From: Trichomonas vaginalis G3
Taxonomy: Eukaryota > Parabasalia > Trichomonadida > Trichomonadidae
Reading direction: 5' to 3'
Assembly (NCBI RefSeq): GCF_026262505.1
Contig: NC_067204.1
Span: 17,958,165-18,022,164 of the forward strand
Length of the DNA stretch: 64,000 nucleotides
A model generated the notes under the pieces. The model ran no database searches, had not been told where the DNA came from, and saw nothing but the letters and a program-made list of their open reading frames with translations. Below, piece by piece: positions 19,515 through 30,007 of this stretch (position 1 is the stretch's first letter; each line of letters opens with the position of its first letter). The position numbers and the translations under genes are program-made.

Positions 19515-19949
19515 ATGAGCTTGTCAAAATCAGAGCGAGAGTCTATTATATTAAATGACGCAAGAGGAATACAACATCCTTTCTATTACGTAAGTCAGAG
19601 TAAAGATGGTAAAATATACGTAAGAAAAAGAAAGGTTCCATTAGCGAATGCAGAAAGCGACAACATTAAGGTGCATGGCAAGGGTGAAGTCCACGAAGCC
19701 CATATAAAACCTTCTGTTCAAACTGAAAAGTCAATAGAACCAGAAGAAAAGAAGCCAGATGTACTTTCAATAACGAACCAAGAGCTTATTGCAAAGTTCG
19801 TGAATTTCATTGAAAAACAAATCGAGTCAAAGAATCCTGACCCGCCAGTGAAAGAAGTTGAGACAAAAGAGAATGTACAGTTCATTGAAAATGTCAAGAA
19901 ACAACTTCCACCACGAATGCCAAGAAGAAGAGTGAGAATAATGAAGTAA
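19515..19949 (+). CDS. Conserved Maverick protein with GIQHPFYYV motif
   Basis: The frame has 144 residues and is homologous to 2247-2696: SERESIILNDARGIQHPFYYV, VRKRKVPL, a charged middle and an Arg-rich end (PPRMPRRRVRIMK). A KVHGKGEVHEAH segment around 19670-19700 may come from another hairpin-type insert. It lies between its divergent basic partner and the capsid-type gene, the same order as in Maverick A, so the three genes form a conserved block. Function unknown. Confidence 0.75.
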   Translation: MSLSKSERESIILNDARGIQHPFYYVSQSKDGKIYVRKRKVPLANAESDNIKVHGKGEVHEAHIKPSVQTEKSIEPEEKKPDVLSITNQELIAKFVNFIEKQIESKNPDPPVKEVETKENVQFIENVKKQLPPRMPRRRVRIMK

Positions 19950-19976
19950 ATAGATATTTTTATCTGAAGTAAATAC

Positions 19977-21551
19977 ATGCAGAACGAACAGCTAAACGAA
20001 TTTACTCCAGCAGAGCATATTCATCAGATTCGCTCATATTTCGATATCATAGACAATGCAGTTCAAATTGGTGACACTAATAGAAAATATTCTGACGCAA
20101 AGATTCCATCACAACCTGGAACTGCTAAAGATAACACATGGGTAACATTCAATCTCTCATCTCCTGGTGAAAATATGTTGGACCTTTACAATACATTCAT
20201 TACGTATAAAATGGAAGGTCAATTTATTGTAGATAAAGAAATTGGTTCAGGTTCCAATAAAACAAACCCACCAGGATTTTGGATTGGTTTCGATGACGCT
20301 TTCTATGCAGTTGCTGGATATCAAATCCTTGCAAACGGTCGTATCGTATATTCTCAAGACAACGCAAGAGAAGAAGCATATATAACTTCAAACTCACAAA
20401 CTACCGAACAAATAAAGAAAGTAGATGTTTTCTCAAAGACTCGACATGAAGATGTATGGAGTCATTCGGGAACATGCAGAACAGGACAAATTGTTAGTGG
20501 TCCAATTACAGCAGGAAAATCATTTGATTTAAAGCTTCGTTTAAGAATTCCTGTTAGAAGATTCCTTCCATTAGAAGCTATTCGATTTATTCCAGCTTTT
20601 GCAGGAAACATTCAGCTTAAAGTAAAGTTCAGTAGCGACGCCTTACAATGCACATCTATATCTGTAAATGATATCATTGCTTTCAATCCAACTCTTAAAG
20701 TTGCATTTGCTTCAGATTCAAATCCACCGACAAATAAATTTGTTCCATGGAATGAACCATTCACTATGATAACGAAGGCAGTAGAAGCTAGTGGAACAGT
20801 TACTATTACAACTGTAACCCAGCAACTATTTCGAACAAAGATGGATTTTAATGAATGTTTCATTCATCCAAAGTCATTCTCTTTAGACCCTAACATTTAT
20901 ACAGAACTTGTAGAACATTATACAAACGAGGCTTTATGTTTTCCTGTTAAAGTTATGGATTGGATTCCTATGGACGGTTCATTCTCAAAGAATACAGATA
21001 GTTCAAGTGCAACATTTACAGCAGCTTATACGCCTATTAATGTTAAAAGTATTTGGGCACTATTTAGAAAGAAAGACAACTATTATGTTAATTTTGAGAA
21101 CCCTAAGTTTAAATATCTTCAGCTTTCCATGGGAGCTTATGGAAATATGCCTGCAGAACCTGAAAAATCATATGGACCTGTATTTTATGAAATGGTTGCG
21201 AACGCCTGCAATACAAACAATGATATGATAGGATTTAATGAAGATGTTATGAGGTCATTGGTGGATGATGGTAGTGTGAAACATAAATGGGATAGCTATG
21301 ACAACACACATTTCTTATGTGGTTTTCCAACAGAAGTGGACTTTTGCTTCCAGCAAGGTCAAACATCTACTGCTCCAATAACATACAAATTGTCTGTTAA
21401 AGGACCTATTGAACTAGCAACTGAAAATATACCAAAGCCACTTATTGGATTTATGAGGGATTGTTGCTTTGCCATTCAGGTGCGTGCTAATGGCATCCCC
21501 ATAATAAGATTAGATGACTATAACTTAGCTACGGACGACAGTGAGGAATAA
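19977..21551 (+). CDS. Maverick B capsid-type protein (probable double-jelly-roll major capsid)
   Basis: The frame has 524 residues and looks whole. It is homologous along its length to 538-2226, with IGDTN, SPGENMLDLYNTFIT, QDNAREEAYITS, KVDVFSKTRHEDVW and FQQGQTSTAPITYKL kept. Sequence between these blocks has diverged strongly, so Mavericks A and B belong to different subfamilies. The ATG at 19977 follows a TTTTTATCTGAAGTAAATAC leader. The major capsid role is inferred from family and position. Confidence 0.65.
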   Translation: MQNEQLNEFTPAEHIHQIRSYFDIIDNAVQIGDTNRKYSDAKIPSQPGTAKDNTWVTFNLSSPGENMLDLYNTFITYKMEGQFIVDKEIGSGSNKTNPPGFWIGFDDAFYAVAGYQILANGRIVYSQDNAREEAYITSNSQTTEQIKKVDVFSKTRHEDVWSHSGTCRTGQIVSGPITAGKSFDLKLRLRIPVRRFLPLEAIRFIPAFAGNIQLKVKFSSDALQCTSISVNDIIAFNPTLKVAFASDSNPPTNKFVPWNEPFTMITKAVEASGTVTITTVTQQLFRTKMDFNECFIHPKSFSLDPNIYTELVEHYTNEALCFPVKVMDWIPMDGSFSKNTDSSSATFTAAYTPINVKSIWALFRKKDNYYVNFENPKFKYLQLSMGAYGNMPAEPEKSYGPVFYEMVANACNTNNDMIGFNEDVMRSLVDDGSVKHKWDSYDNTHFLCGFPTEVDFCFQQGQTSTAPITYKLSVKGPIELATENIPKPLIGFMRDCCFAIQVRANGIPIIRLDDYNLATDDSEE

Positions 21552-21581
21552 AGGATGAACGTTTATTTTTAAAGCTTATAA

Positions 21582-22038
21582 ATGAGTTCTTCATCAAGCT
21601 CTCGTGAACCTTCACCATCTATGAAACAAACTTTACCAAACGATTATGGAGCACCTATTGAATATTTCTTACGAGCTGCACAATGGCAAAGAGCAGTCTC
21701 ATCAAGGTTAGGTGTTCCACCAGCTCCTGTCAAAAATAGCATTTGGTCAAGTCCTTATATAAAATATGGTCTCCCACTAGGTTTGCTAGCTACAGCAGGA
21801 GCAGTTATGATGTTGAAAAGAAATAAAGCAAATGTTGTAAATAATACTGAAGTAGCTGAAGTTAAACAAACTCCAACACCTTCGCCAAAAAACACCTTCA
21901 CAAGCAAAACCTTCAATGACTCCTGAACCTATGGAAGTACAAACTCCTGTTCAAAAGTCAACTCCTAAACCGACTCCAACATTTAAACCAGAACCTACTC
22001 CTCAAATAAATCGTAAAACTCCTGCGTTTCCTTACTGA
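21582..22038 (+). pseudogene. Small Maverick B membrane-type protein, broken (about one break)
   Basis: It starts MSSSSSSREPSPSMKQ and then has a short conserved-looking helix, IEYFLRAAQWQRAVSSRLG. A single hydrophobic segment (YGLPLGLLATAGAVMML) is followed by a Pro/Thr-rich tail. One membrane span with a disordered tail suggests a small virion or membrane-associated protein. About one break is present. Family not recognised. Confidence 0.5.
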
Positions 22039-22087
22039 AAAAAATAACGTTATTTTTATTTTATTTGAACATTTTATTTAGAGTAAA

Positions 22088-22324
22088 ATGACGACTAAAG
22101 TCACTGAAGCAATGAAACAAAAGTTTTTGGTAGAATACATTAAATCAGGAACTATTCCAGAAGGTTTTTACATTCATACTATGAAGGATGGTAGAGTTCA
22201 GTTTAGAAAGATAAAGCAACCATTAGATAAAGAAGGAATTTTGAGAAAGATTAAACTTCATGAGGACAACATTGCTGAACTTAAGAAGAAGTTAGAAGAG
22301 TTGGATAAAGGAAGAGAGTTATAA
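22088..22324 (+). CDS. Small Maverick B protein with FYIHTMKDGRVQFRK motif
   Basis: The frame has 78 residues. The block GFYIHTMKDGRVQFRKIKQPLD resembles PFYYVSQSKDGKIYVRKRKVPL of the GIQHP proteins, so it may be a shortened paralogue. The C-terminal half is a charged coiled coil (IAELKKKLEELDKGREL). Its stop codon lies inside the terminal inverted repeat, so the last gene of the element runs into its end. Function unknown. Confidence 0.65.
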   Translation: MTTKVTEAMKQKFLVEYIKSGTIPEGFYIHTMKDGRVQFRKIKQPLDKEGILRKIKLHEDNIAELKKKLEELDKGREL

Positions 22325-22340
22325 AGCAATGAATTCAACA

Positions 22341-22374
22341 GGGTAGAAATGAGGTTAGATCTAACCTTCTACCC
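22341..22374. terminator. AGATCT-centred palindrome inside the terminal repeat
   Basis: GGGTAGAAATGAGGTTAGAT then CTAACCTTCTACCC, 17 bases after the stop of the last gene. The mirrored copy at 32805-32838 lies at the same place in the Maverick C terminal repeat. Confidence 0.45.
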
Positions 22375-22406
22375 TAAATTTATTTTTGCGCTATGTTTTC
22401 ATACGT

Positions 22407-22478
22407 GTGAAGTCGTTAGTGAGAACGTTAGTGAAAACGTTAGTGAGAACGTTAGTGAAGTCGTTAGTGAGAACGTTT
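22407..22478. repeat. 12-bp tandem repeat in terminal repeat, 6 copies
   Basis: The unit GTGARNNCGTTA (GTGAAGTCGTTA, GTGAGAACGTTA, GTGAAAACGTTA) occurs six times. The Maverick C terminal repeat has three units at the same place, which explains its 36-base shorter length. Confidence 0.9.
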
Positions 22479-22734
22479 ATTTTTTCATGCACGTGCATTG
22501 TGTCGCGGGGAGTTGCCATGGGCAATGACCTGCGCACAATATATAACGTACAGAGAGGTGAGATGAGGTGGTTTATGTGATAAATACTTTACGTGGCAGA
22601 AATAGTTTAAGGTTATTAGAAATATTGCATCTGCGATGTAAAATATACGTTAGTGGTTTTGTAAAGTGTCAGATTGACATAACTTTGGTAAGATGGCGCG
22701 CAGTGCCACCGTACTGAAGATATGTATACTAACT

Positions 22735-22987
22735 ATCCTTTTACAAATTCCAAGTTGTCTTTTCTCGGTTAGATCTCTCACTTTGAACGACAGAGACTCA
22801 GTTTTATCTCATCTTTCAAGTCTTATTCCAGATCTTTTGAATCTTTTCATCAATAAATCTCTTTCATCTAACTTCATCTGATCATTTGACTTCAAACATA
22901 TGTGTTTTTGTCTTTTTATTTTCCACGACATTGATCTCAAACATGAAAAGATTTTCAAAGTTCTCACTCAAAAAAAAAATAATAGAA
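22735..22987. other. Tail of a host tandem unit cut by a Maverick
   Basis: It begins ATCCTTTTACAAATTCCAAG right after the Maverick end and matches 25976-26234. This is the 3' end of a 3.25 kb host unit whose remaining part is not here. Confidence 0.85.
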
Positions 22988-23964
22988 TTATAAAAATATC
23001 GAAGTCATTGATTCACCGATTCCATGAAGATGAATAAGCTTCGAAATGATTTTATTAAGATTTTCAATGTTATTTCCAAATAGACAGAGTTCTGTAGAAT
23101 GAAGATGAAGTTCAATTGAAATGTCTTTATTTTGTCCAATTGAAACTCGTTGCCATTCTGGAAATAATTTTTCTTGTGTATCAATATATGAATTAGAAAC
23201 TGTAATTGAACCCGAAGCATAATCATAAATTCCAAACAAATAACATCCATTCCGTTTGTTAGTTGCAATGAAACAGTTTTCAAATGTAGCAGAACACTTC
23301 CAACAATGAAACATTCCAGGATAATCACTATCATCTGCAGAAACAGTGTTGTTTGTGAAAACAATGCTGTTATATGTTGCTGGTTTGGATCCTACACAGC
23401 AAATTCTGGATGTTGCATGGTTTTCATCAATATTCGAATATTTGATTGAAATAGTGCCTTTGCCATCTCCTATTCCAAAAGCCGCATAATGTCCGCAATA
23501 GTTTCTGTGATATTGTTTTGGAAAAATGAATTATTGCCATATTGTAAAACAATTGTACTATATCCGACTAATTTTCCTTGATTACTATATGTGATAGAAG
23601 AATCTTGGATTTCATTGATATTAGTAGAAGCATTTGAAACTTTAATATAACAGAACTTTCCAAAGTCGGTAGATTTGGATCCAAAACTACAAACTTTTCG
23701 AATGGAACTTTGGCCATGATTGATGTAGATGGAACCCACCATCGCCGTTGCGGGATGAGTTTTCGAATGAATTTGATGAATAAGAGACTTAACATCGGCA
23801 GAATTAAGGTTGATAACACCGTCGTCGCCAAGGTTACTGAAATAGACTTCACGGACATAAAAGTTGCCTGTGTAACCTATGTATGTTTGATTTTTATTGT
23901 AGATTTCAGAACTAAACGTAGTTTTGTAGACTTCTTCCCATTCATTCTTCGTGAAATGGAGCAA
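22988..23964 (-). pseudogene. Beta-helix surface-type protein, copy 1 (broken)
   Basis: This is a damaged copy of the 327-residue gene at 26235-27218, over 90 percent alike. A one-base insertion and a one-base deletion near 23735-23792 shift the frame for about 20 residues and then restore it. A further one-base loss near 23510 cuts the frame, so the 5' half (23470-23964) and the 3' part (22988-23314) are open separately. Repeats of the FENCF / FTNNT / FFQNN type suggest a right-handed beta-helix like the trichomonad pmp-like families. It is host DNA in a tandem array. Confidence 0.65.
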
Positions 23965-24493
23965 ATTCGAGATATGTGATGCTCTTTTTCTATCATGTTA
24001 CTCCGAATGAAATAAAGATTTGATAAAAGAGAGATTTTGAAAGTTTGAAACTTTTATAAAAATAATAAATTTTGGGGAATAAATAATTTTTATTGGGTCC
24101 AAAATTTTACAAAATTTTCATAATTCTCTCTGAGTCACAAGAATAGTATTAAACTTAATCACTATTTCATTTCTATAGTATCACTGTATCTGTACACCTT
24201 TCAATAATCAGAAATCGTTTAAACAATGAATTTTCATCGAAAGAATACAAACATTGACAAAGCCACATCTGATTTTTACAAACTATTATTACATGACTAA
24301 GCTTATCAATTTTGAATATATAAAAATCAGTCAATTGTTTAAAAAACTTCGAAAATTAAGTATAAAAGATTTTTCTTCAAGTTAAAGACATTTTGTCATT
24401 AGATACTCAGTATTATAATGGTGTATCTCAATTGTAACACACTGCATAGATAATCAAATATATTCACCAGTAATTTTCGAGTTTTTAATAAAC
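23965..24493. other. AT-rich spacer of the tandem unit
   Basis: Upstream of the beta-helix copy, also present in the second unit, where it is interrupted by the DNA transposon. I see no gene. The sequence around 24239-24265 is the empty counterpart of the transposon insertion site. Confidence 0.7.
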
Positions 24494-26165
24494 ATGTTCA
24501 ATAGTTCATCAGACATTGAATTAAAAGTCAATGTAGTGAGCACATTATCCGATATTTTAATCAAAACAAAAATTTGTGACGAAAACTTAACAACTTTTTA
24601 CAAAGAGTGCTTACAACAAGAAATAATAATGAAAACCTTCCAATATTGAACGCATTATTACCATGTACATCACTTTGCATGTTTAAATGAGACTCTTTCA
24701 ACCTTTTACAGAATCACTTTTCTTTCGTTGCCTAAATGTGTCCTCTTCCTCATATCGAATACAACTGCGTTACACTTTCTTCATTCTCACAACATTTGGC
24801 TTTAGAATTAAAGCGTTTACTTTTTCTTGAAGACTTTCTCAGTCAGAACTACTAATAATAAGAATAAGAATATCTTTATCAATAATTTACAGATTGTTAC
24901 TTCATCATTGATTCCGAAGTTCATGTCCTTTCATGCATCAGCCACTGTTTACTTGATTACGACAAAATCGAAACATTTTCTCATTATTTTATTTCATACA
25001 TTGAATTCATTAACTACGAAGATTCTATTTGTTCATTATTTGTTAACATTTTAATCAATTATTCCTTTGTTTCAAACATCAGTTTATGTTTTCAAAGAGA
25101 TTTATCTTTCATAGTTACATTAAATATTCATCACTTTTCATTCTTACTTTCATCCTTAGTCATTACAACCAATATGTTTTTTGACTGTTCTATTCCACAA
25201 TCTAACGAATTTTCTCTTTCTCAGTAGTTCAAGTACTTGATTGAGTACGAGTCCGATTTTTCACCAACTATTGTTTCAGAGTCACTTGACTACGATTACT
25301 CATTCATTTTTTATTTTAATTTTTTTTACACACTTTCACATATTGAACTTTTCTTTCGAGATTCTACTATTTTATCGTTATTTCTATGATCAACGTTGTT
25401 TGTGACAACATCAACAACGAATTCATTACCGACATTCTTTTCCTTCTTGTCAAACTTTCTCCACATAGTTTTGTAGATGTTTTAGATTATTTTTTTATCT
25501 ACACTTGTTTGTCTTTTAAAACAATTTTACATAAATCACACATTGTATTGTATCATTTTTTCATGTTTTGTATCATTGTCTAAATTTCCATAATTCCACA
25601 GTTTTGTTGTTAACCGAGTTTGTCCAGTTGTTTTTAGTCTTCTTTCAGACTCTACATCAGTCTTCTGTGGTATTGACATTTGTGTTTCATTACTTACAAA
25701 CAAGAACTCACTTGATGAACTTGAAAACATCAAAGAATGTGTTTCATCTATTTCAACATTTTCTTCAGTGCACTTGAAATTATCGAACTTGACAAGTATC
25801 TTTGTGAGAAGATTTCTAAATCATGTTTTTCTTCTCTAAATTTTGTTGTATCGACGAAGATTATGATACATTGATCTACTTTTTTCAGTCGTTTTTGTTC
25901 CGTTTTAGTTGTTTTTATGCAGCAATAAACATCTTCAACATTCTTTCAGAACGTCTTCATCGTGAACATTCTAACATCCTTTTACAAATTCCAAGTTGTC
26001 TTTTCTCAGTTCTCTCATCTTCTGAACGACAGAGACTCAGTTTTATCTCATCTTTCAAGTCTTATTCCAGATCTTTTGAATCTTTTCAACGACAAATCTA
26101 TATCATCTAACTTCCATAATATGAGATGTTGCTTTGAACGCTCATGTCAACTATATTATTATTAT
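24494..26165 (+). pseudogene. Decayed host gene of unknown family, copy 1
   Basis: Open pieces on the plus strand start at the ATG at 24494 (MFNSSSDIELKVNVVSTLSD, then a TKICDENLTTFYKEC stretch) and go on through several frames to about 26120 (ERQRLSFISSFKSYSRSFES). Many stops and frame changes are present. The copy in the next unit (30956-32480) has much the same damage, so the gene was dead before the array formed. Leu/Phe/Ser-rich; family not recognised. It contains the Maverick target sequence CATCCT at 25975-25980 in uninterrupted form. Confidence 0.5.
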
Positions 26166-26234
26166 CCATTTGTGCAATGATATGATCAGATTATCCATAT
26201 AATTCAATCAAAAATTAATGAAAAAAAAATAGAA

Positions 26235-27218
26235 TTAAAATATTAGCGAAGTCATTGATTCACCGATTCCATGAAGATGAATAAGCTTCGAAATGATTTT
26301 ATTAATATTTTCAATGTTATTTCCTGTTGGACAGAGTTCTGTAGAATAAAGATGAAGTTCAACTGAAATGTCTTTATTTGGTCCAATTGAAACTTGTTGA
26401 CCTTCTGGAAATAATTTTTCTTGTGTATCAATATATGAATTAGAAACTGTAATTGTATATCCAAAATCATTAATATCATAGATTCCAAACAAATAACATC
26501 CATTTCGTTTGTTAGTTGCAATGAAACAGTTTTCAAATTTAGCAGAACAACTACCACAAAGAAACATTCCAGGATAAGAACTTCCATCTTCAGAAACAGT
26601 GTTGTTTGTGAAAACAATGCTGTTATATGTTGCTGGTTTGGATCCTACATAGCAAATTCTGGATGTTGCATGGTTTTCATCAATATTCGAATATTTGATT
26701 GAAATAGTGCCTTTGCCATCTCCTATTCCAAATGCTGTATTATATTTGCAATAGTTTCTCGTGATATTGTTTTGGAAAAATGAATTATTGCCATATTGTA
26801 AAACAATTGTACTATATCCGACTAATTTTCCTTGATTACTATATGTGATAGAAGAATCTTGGATTTCATTGATATTAGTAGAAGCATATGAAACTTTAAT
26901 ATAACAGAACTTTCCGTTGTCGGTAGATTTGGATCCAAAACTACAAACTTTTCGAATGGAACTTTGGCCTTGATTGATGTAGATGGACCCACCATCGCCG
27001 TTACGGAATGAGTTTTCGAATGAATTTGATGAAATAAGAGACTTAACATCGTCAGAATTAAGGTTGATAACACCGTCGTCGCCAAGGTTACTGAAATAGA
27101 CTTCACGGACATAAAAGTTGCCTGTGTAACCTATGTAAGTTTGATTTTTATTGTAGATTTCAGAACTAAACGTAGTTTTGTAGACTTCTTCCCATTCATT
27201 CTTCGTGAAATGGAGCAA
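26235..27218 (-). CDS. Beta-helix surface-type protein, copy 2 (open)
   Basis: The frame is 327 residues, open from MLHFTKNEWEEVYKTTF. The middle holds serial beta-strand blocks with Asn/Cys turns (SSNSFENSFRNGDGGSIYIN, IVLQYGNNSFFQNN, NSIVFTNNTV, AKFENCFIATN), as in right-handed parallel beta-helix proteins. No signal peptide or membrane span is visible, so a cell-surface place is not shown. The end, KLIHLHGIGESMTS, is kept in copy 1. Trichomonads have very large families of such proteins; a link to the pmp-like group is inferred. It is the only open gene in this array. Confidence 0.65.
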   Translation of the reverse strand: MLHFTKNEWEEVYKTTFSSEIYNKNQTYIGYTGNFYVREVYFSNLGDDGVINLNSDDVKSLISSNSFENSFRNGDGGSIYINQGQSSIRKVCSFGSKSTDNGKFCYIKVSYASTNINEIQDSSITYSNQGKLVGYSTIVLQYGNNSFFQNNITRNYCKYNTAFGIGDGKGTISIKYSNIDENHATSRICYVGSKPATYNSIVFTNNTVSEDGSSYPGMFLCGSCSAKFENCFIATNKRNGCYLFGIYDINDFGYTITVSNSYIDTQEKLFPEGQQVSIGPNKDISVELHLYSTELCPTGNNIENINKIISKLIHLHGIGESMTSLIF

Positions 27219-27508
27219 ATTCGAGATATGTGATGCTCTTTTTCTATCATGTTACTCCGAATGAAATAAAGATTTGATAAAAGAGAGATTTTGAAAGTTT
27301 GAAACTTTTATAAAAATAATAAATTTTGGGGAAATAAATAATTTTTATTGGGTCCAAAATTTTACCAAATTTTCATAATTCTCTCTGAGTCACAAGAATA
27401 GTATTAAACTTAATCACTATTTCATTTCTATAGTATCACTGTATCTGTACATCTTTCAATAATCAGAAATCGTTTAAACAATGAATTAGGATCGAAAGAA
27501 TACAAATA
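27219..27508. other. Spacer between beta-helix copy 2 and the DNA transposon
   Basis: It matches 23965-24249 of the first unit. No gene seen. TA at 27507-27508 is the left target-site copy of the transposon. Confidence 0.75.
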
Positions 27509-27879
27509 ACGTTTCCAAATTGGGAGGGTTCAAATTATCTGACGGGTTCAAATTGGGTTTTGAGGGAATTTGGAAATTCCATCGTACTCATTTGTGAGAA
27601 TCGGAGGTTTTTTACATTAAAATATTTTTGCCATTATGTCAAAAATAAAGTAGCCGATTATAAAAATGGCTCAAAGGAATTTTATTGTTTTCGTGTGCAT
27701 TTGAAAATTTATCATTAGATCGGCATCTGAACCCGTCAGCAATTTTTGAACCCGAAGAGTGTGGGACAAACTATCCGGTGTCACTTTTTTATTAACCTTA
27801 TTTTAAAAAATTAATAAAATAATAATAAAAAATTATTTGAATCTTTTACATTAATTGTTTCTTTTTTAAAAGTGTAATA

Positions 27880-28195
27880 AACAGAAATTCATCAAAAGTG
27901 ACAGCTCTCAATTTTTTGACATTTGTAAATTCTAAATTGAATGAGAAAAATGAAATAATACTAAGCATAATACAATATTCCAGATTTAATTATAATTAGG
28001 AAAAAGTTAGTTTTGTGAGTACTTTTCATAGGCATATAGAATGAAATCTTCTGAAAAATTTTATTTTTTTATTAAAAAGAATCTTTACAAAATATACATT
28101 TACTTTAATTAATATTTAAAAACGTGCTCTATCAAAAGTTCCAAAAATTCAATATTTTAGCTTTTCTGAGGTGTCACTTTTGATGAATTTCTGTT
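27880..28195. mobile_element. Small TA-flanked inverted-repeat element (MITE-like) nested in the transposon
   Basis: Perfect inverted ends of 24 bases, starting AACAGAAATTCATCAAAAGT, flanked by TA at 27878-27879 and 28196-28197. It is 316 bp and AT-rich, with no reading frame. The AAAAGTGACA part of its ends resembles the subterminal repeat of the host transposon, so it may be mobilised by a related transposase. Confidence 0.75.
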
Positions 28196-28371
28196 TACAA
28201 CAAAAGTACCTTTAAAGTACAATAAACAAGATTTGAATCTATTGATCCTTGTTGCAAACTTGAATATATTGCTTCAAGCATTTTCAAACATTCGACTTTT
28301 TTGTTTTCCAATATTTGTTCATGGTCATTAGCTTTTCGTAATATACGAACAACTTTATCACTATTGATTAA

Positions 28372-29863
28372 TTAAACTTTAAATTTAATCAATAATGCTG
28401 GAACAACCGTTGTGTATAATTCAACAACAAAATCGTCTAATCGAATATTCCTTCTCTCTGGGAAATAAGAATGCTTGAGAACTTTGAAATGTGACTCACT
28501 GACGTTATTAGTTGCGTCACCTCCGTTGCGATAGCGCTTATTCCAACGATCTAAATGATGCCTCCATTGCCTATCGAAGTACTTTTGGGCTTTCGGTTCA
28601 GTGGAAAGAATTTCAAGAATTCGATCATAAACTGCATCTAGGTCTGCAGCTTCTTCTTGAGTGAGGTGCTCTGGAACTTCTTCACTTGTTTCAAACGTTT
28701 CTTCTTCTGGAATAAATTCAGAATCGTTTGGATCATCAGAAGATTCTCGTGGTAAAAAGATTTGAGAAGGTTGAAATTCATTTTCGATGAATTCTTCTTC
28801 ATATTGTTCCTCTTCTTCAATTTCTTCTGCTTGAAGTAAGTGAGATTGAGCTGGTTCCTCTCTAGGATTTTCTTCTTCTTGGTTCTGTTCTTCCTCGGGA
28901 GATTCTTCTTTAGTATCGAATACTAATAATTTCATTAGATTATAAAATTCTTCAAAATTGTCTCGTGATTTAAACTTATCCGCTTTTCTTAATATGGCGC
29001 GAAGGACATGCACGCCACACCAAAGAATATGACAGTTTGGAATACCTCGCTCAATTGCCTCGGCTATTTGTGGGGCGCAGTCCATACTTATCATCTCGGG
29101 TTCTCTATTAATATATTGAAAATAACGACAAACACAATATTGAATATTTTCGCTTGTGTCAGGAGAAATAAAGAAATACAAAAAAGGAAAAACAATAGTA
29201 TGTTCTGTTTTTCCTGTGAGTGCATATAATGGAATGTTAGCCCTTAGAAGTTTATACGTTGAATCGATGTGAAACGTAGAAATTTGGTGACCAAGGGCCT
29301 TCGCTTCGAAAGGTGCATATAAAAAAACTAGTTTTCCCGGCTCAGAGATAAATTCAATTAAATCTTCTGGACAACTTTCTTGAACAGATTCGACAAAGAT
29401 AGCTAAAGAAACTTTTTCATCCGAACTAAAGCGTTTGGAAACAATTTCAGCTCTTTGAGCAAATTTACGTAATGCATCTGGACCTTGTGCAAATATTGAA
29501 AGTAACCTCTTCGTCTGTATATGAAATATTTAAGTCTTGGAAACACTTAAGTTGAGCTGTAGCATGATTCATATTGTTTTCAAAGTAATGTTTAAGATAA
29601 TTTCTGACAAATAATGAGGATATTGTTTTTGTTGATTTCGGAGGTGCAGAATGATCATGAGAGTCAGAGTGGATTAGTAGTTCATATTTATCTTGATCTA
29701 TTATCCGGACTTTGAATTTAGCTTGACATTGTGGATACTTACATTTGTATTCGATCGTGGAGTATTCTTTCCTGAATTTTTGAGAGTAGCCTATGCTAGC
29801 TTTTATCTCTTCTTGGATACCAAACTGGAGGAGCTCCATAGTGTTGAATATCACGGGCTCCAT
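28372..29863 (-). pseudogene. Mutator-like (MULE) transposase, one frameshift
   Basis: The N-terminal part (29465-29863) has a C-x4-C ... H-x-H zinc-type DNA-binding domain (CKYPQC ... HSDSHDH), as in WRKY/FLYWCH-like ends of MULE transposases. A change of frame lies near 29505, from EEVTF into an FAQGPDALRKFA frame. That second frame runs open to 28372. It holds FHIDSTYKL with the first Asp of the DDE core, MISMDCAPQI with the second, CGVHVLRAI, a Glu-rich insertion of about 90 residues, and TNNVSESHF near the end with the likely Glu. Total length would be near 495 residues. It is inactive as it stands unless the frameshift is a sequencing error. Confidence 0.85.
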
Positions 29864-30007
29864 ACAACAAATTGAATAAGGTATTTCAAAATTTGAAGGA
29901 AATGGTCCATCATTGAATGTAGTGGCCGGGAATTGAATGACATACAGATAGTTTGAGGAAATTTGTTATAAATTATAATATAATTGAAGAATTAATTATC
30001 AAAACAA

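Larger units (their letters stand above)
9979..22734. mobile_element. Maverick (Polinton) B, right part with terminal inverted repeat
   Basis: From the gap to the terminal ACTAACT at 22734 run the integrase C-terminal part, KilA-N-type genes, polymerase B, an unknown protein, the small-gene pair, a capsid-type gene, two small genes and a 427-base terminal repeat. Several genes look whole; others, mainly the polymerase and two in the KilA-N block, are broken, with about ten breaks in all. The terminal repeat matches that of Maverick C in inverted orientation, and the flank ATCCT matches the flank of Maverick C. Confidence 0.9.
22308..22734. repeat. Right terminal inverted repeat of Maverick B (427 bp)
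   Basis: It matches 32481-32871 in inverted orientation, from AAGGAAGAGAGTTATAAAGC to the terminal ATGTATACTAACT. The main difference is the 12-bp repeat number. It ends next to ATCCT, the target-site copy also found beside Maverick C. Confidence 0.95.

Noticed and set aside
24827-25777. Plus-strand frames of 65-99 codons in the first tandem unit as separate genes, with equivalents in the second unit
   Set aside because: Pieces of one dead gene; both units carry the same interruptions.
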